From: JAWLGW01 sp964569055
Lineage (GTDB): Bacteria; Planctomycetota; J058
Reading direction: 5' to 3'
Length of the DNA: 6,275 nucleotides
Assembly (NCBI GenBank): GCA_964569055.1
Contig: CAZMSZ010000418.1
Span: 1-6,275 of the forward strand
The notes under the pieces are model-generated. The model was not told the DNA's origin. It saw nothing but the letters and a program-made list of their open reading frames with translations, and did no database searches. The position numbers and the translations under genes were made by a program. Positions 5,597 to 6,275 of the stretch are shown piece by piece; the first letter of the stretch is position 1; the number at the start of each line of letters is the position of its first letter.

Positions 5597-5980
5597 TTGG
5601 CTGGACTGCGCTACACCAAGAGCCACGAGTGGGCCCGGGTCGAGGGGGACGTGGCGACGATCGGGATCTCGCAGCACGCCGTCGACGAGCTCAACGACCT
5701 GACCTACCTCGACTTCCGGGTCGAGGAGGGCGACGCGATCGAGCGGGGGGCGGTGTTCGGCGAGGTGGACTCGGTCAAGGCGACCTCGGAGCTGTTCGCG
5801 CCGGTCTCCGGCACCGTGGAGGCGATCAACGCCCGCTTCCGCAGCGAGGCCGAGCTCCCCGCGATCAACGCCTCGCCCTACGACGAGGGCTGGCTGATCA
5901 AGATCAAGCTCAGCGACCCGTCCCAGCTCGACGAGATGCTCGACGAGGCCGCCTACCAGCAGCACTGCGCCGAGGGCTGA
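5597..5980 (+). CDS. gcvH: Glycine cleavage system H protein (lipoyl carrier)
   Basis: This gene encodes a 127-residue H protein, the usual length. The H protein carries the aminomethyl group of glycine on a lipoyl arm from GcvP (decarboxylase) to GcvT (aminomethyltransferase), and is then reoxidised by the L protein. It acts in the cytoplasm in glycine catabolism and one-carbon supply. Hallmarks are YTKSHEW near the N-terminus (6-12), GDVATIGISQHAVDEL (17-32) and the lipoylation segment GEVDSVKATSELFAPVSG, with Lys61 the expected attachment residue. Near the C-terminus, NASPYDEGWLIKIK is also standard. TTG 5597 is chosen on its Shine-Dalgarno and on family length. The gene is divergent from the AAA ATPase and lies 59 bases before gcvP, so the two are very likely one operon. 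It looks intact. Confidence 0.96.
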   Translation: MAGLRYTKSHEWARVEGDVATIGISQHAVDELNDLTYLDFRVEEGDAIERGAVFGEVDSVKATSELFAPVSGTVEAINARFRSEAELPAINASPYDEGWLIKIKLSDPSQLDEMLDEAAYQQHCAEG

Positions 5981-6014
5981 GCCCCGACGCCGCGCCGCCT
6001 CCGACAACCCAGAG

Positions 6015-6030
6015 CGCTGCCTGCGCAGCG
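6015..6030 (+). promoter_or_regulatory. Small hairpin in the gcvH-gcvP gap, next to the gcvP ribosome binding site
   Basis: CGCTGC (6015-6020) pairs perfectly with GCAGCG (6025-6030) around CTGC. The last G of the stem is the first base of the gcvP Shine-Dalgarno GAGG (6030-6033), so folding could modestly limit gcvP translation relative to gcvH. No T-run follows, so it is not a terminator. The effect on translation is inferred. Confidence 0.35.
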
Positions 6031-6039
6031 AGGCCCGAC

Positions 6040-6275
6040 ATGACCACGTGGGTCCGCGATCCCGATCCGTACGCTCACCCCGACGCCTTCGTGGACCGGC
6101 ACCTCGGTCCGCGCCCCGAGGACGCGCGGCGCATGCTCGAGGCGCTCGGCCTCGACTCGCTCGACGCGCTGGTGGCCGAGGCGCTGCCTGAGACGATCCG
6201 CGCCGCCCGCCCGCTCGACCTGCCTGCGGCCGCCAGCGAGCGCGAGGCGCTCGAGGAGCTGCGCGAGCTGGCCGG
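6040..6275 (+). CDS. gcvP: Glycine dehydrogenase (decarboxylating), P protein, 5' part
   Basis: The gene runs off the right edge, with 78 codons and two bases visible. The N-terminus contains FVDRHLGPRPEDARRMLEAL, soon followed by SLDALVAEALPETIR. These are the standard opening of the P protein, the PLP enzyme that decarboxylates glycine and loads the aminomethyl group onto the H-protein lipoyl arm. The 'F-x-x-RH-[IL]-GP' opening is typical of full-length single-chain GcvP (about 950 residues) rather than the GcvPA/GcvPB split form, so a long gene is expected beyond the window. The PLP lysine is not in view. ATG 6040 follows GAGG (6030-6033) with six bases of spacing. It lies 59 bases after gcvH and reads in the same direction, so they are likely co-transcribed. 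Confidence 0.93.
   Translation, partial: MTTWVRDPDPYAHPDAFVDRHLGPRPEDARRMLEALGLDSLDALVAEALPETIRAARPLDLPAAASEREALEELRELA

Noticed and set aside
1199..6007. A minus-strand open frame of about 1,600 codons spanning the GreA-like gene, the AAA gene and gcvH
   Set aside because: It is antisense to the GreA-like gene and gcvH and out of frame with the AAA gene. Its translation is low-complexity R/G/A/L/V/D-rich sequence with no recognisable domain. Long empty frames arise from the extreme GC and third-position bias.

Overview
The window is very GC-rich (about 70% by eye) chromosomal DNA with strong G/C bias at third codon positions. The organism is probably a high-GC Gram-negative-type bacterium from a deep or uncultured lineage; Myxococcota-like or PVC-like are my best guesses. 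The hints are a giant GreA with a long N-terminal extension, as known from Chlamydiae and Verrucomicrobia, a full-length single-chain GcvP, and a two-module AAA ATPase. No rRNA, tRNA, insertion sequence, phage gene or CRISPR array is visible.

Left arm (1-3502, plus strand). About 150 bases of leader hold two GC-rich stem-loops. They are followed by three tightly packed genes: a 72-residue protein in which 46 residues are Asp or Glu and none is Lys, Arg or His; a 261-residue MoCF/CinA-N type nucleotide-utilising protein; and a 769-residue GreA/GreB-type transcript cleavage factor whose Gre module is only the last 155 or so residues. The junctions are very short. The GreA ribosome binding site overlaps the stop of the CinA-like gene, and the CinA-like reading frame stays open back into the acidic gene.

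Middle (3503-5457). A convergent intergenic stretch of 83 bases with two hairpins separates the GreA gene from a minus-strand AAA+ ATPase of 623 residues. This ATPase has a degenerate N-terminal AAA module and an intact C-terminal one.

Right arm (5458-6275). A 139-base divergent promoter region leads into the glycine cleavage genes gcvH (TTG start, complete) and gcvP (first 78 codons, running off the window). These encode the lipoyl carrier and the decarboxylase that pass the aminomethyl group of glycine between them. No gcvT lies immediately upstream.

The gcvH, gcvP and Gre-module calls are firm. The CinA-like and AAA calls are firm at family level only. The acidic protein, the GreA extension and the biological role of the ATPase are unassigned, and they are the most interesting parts of the window.
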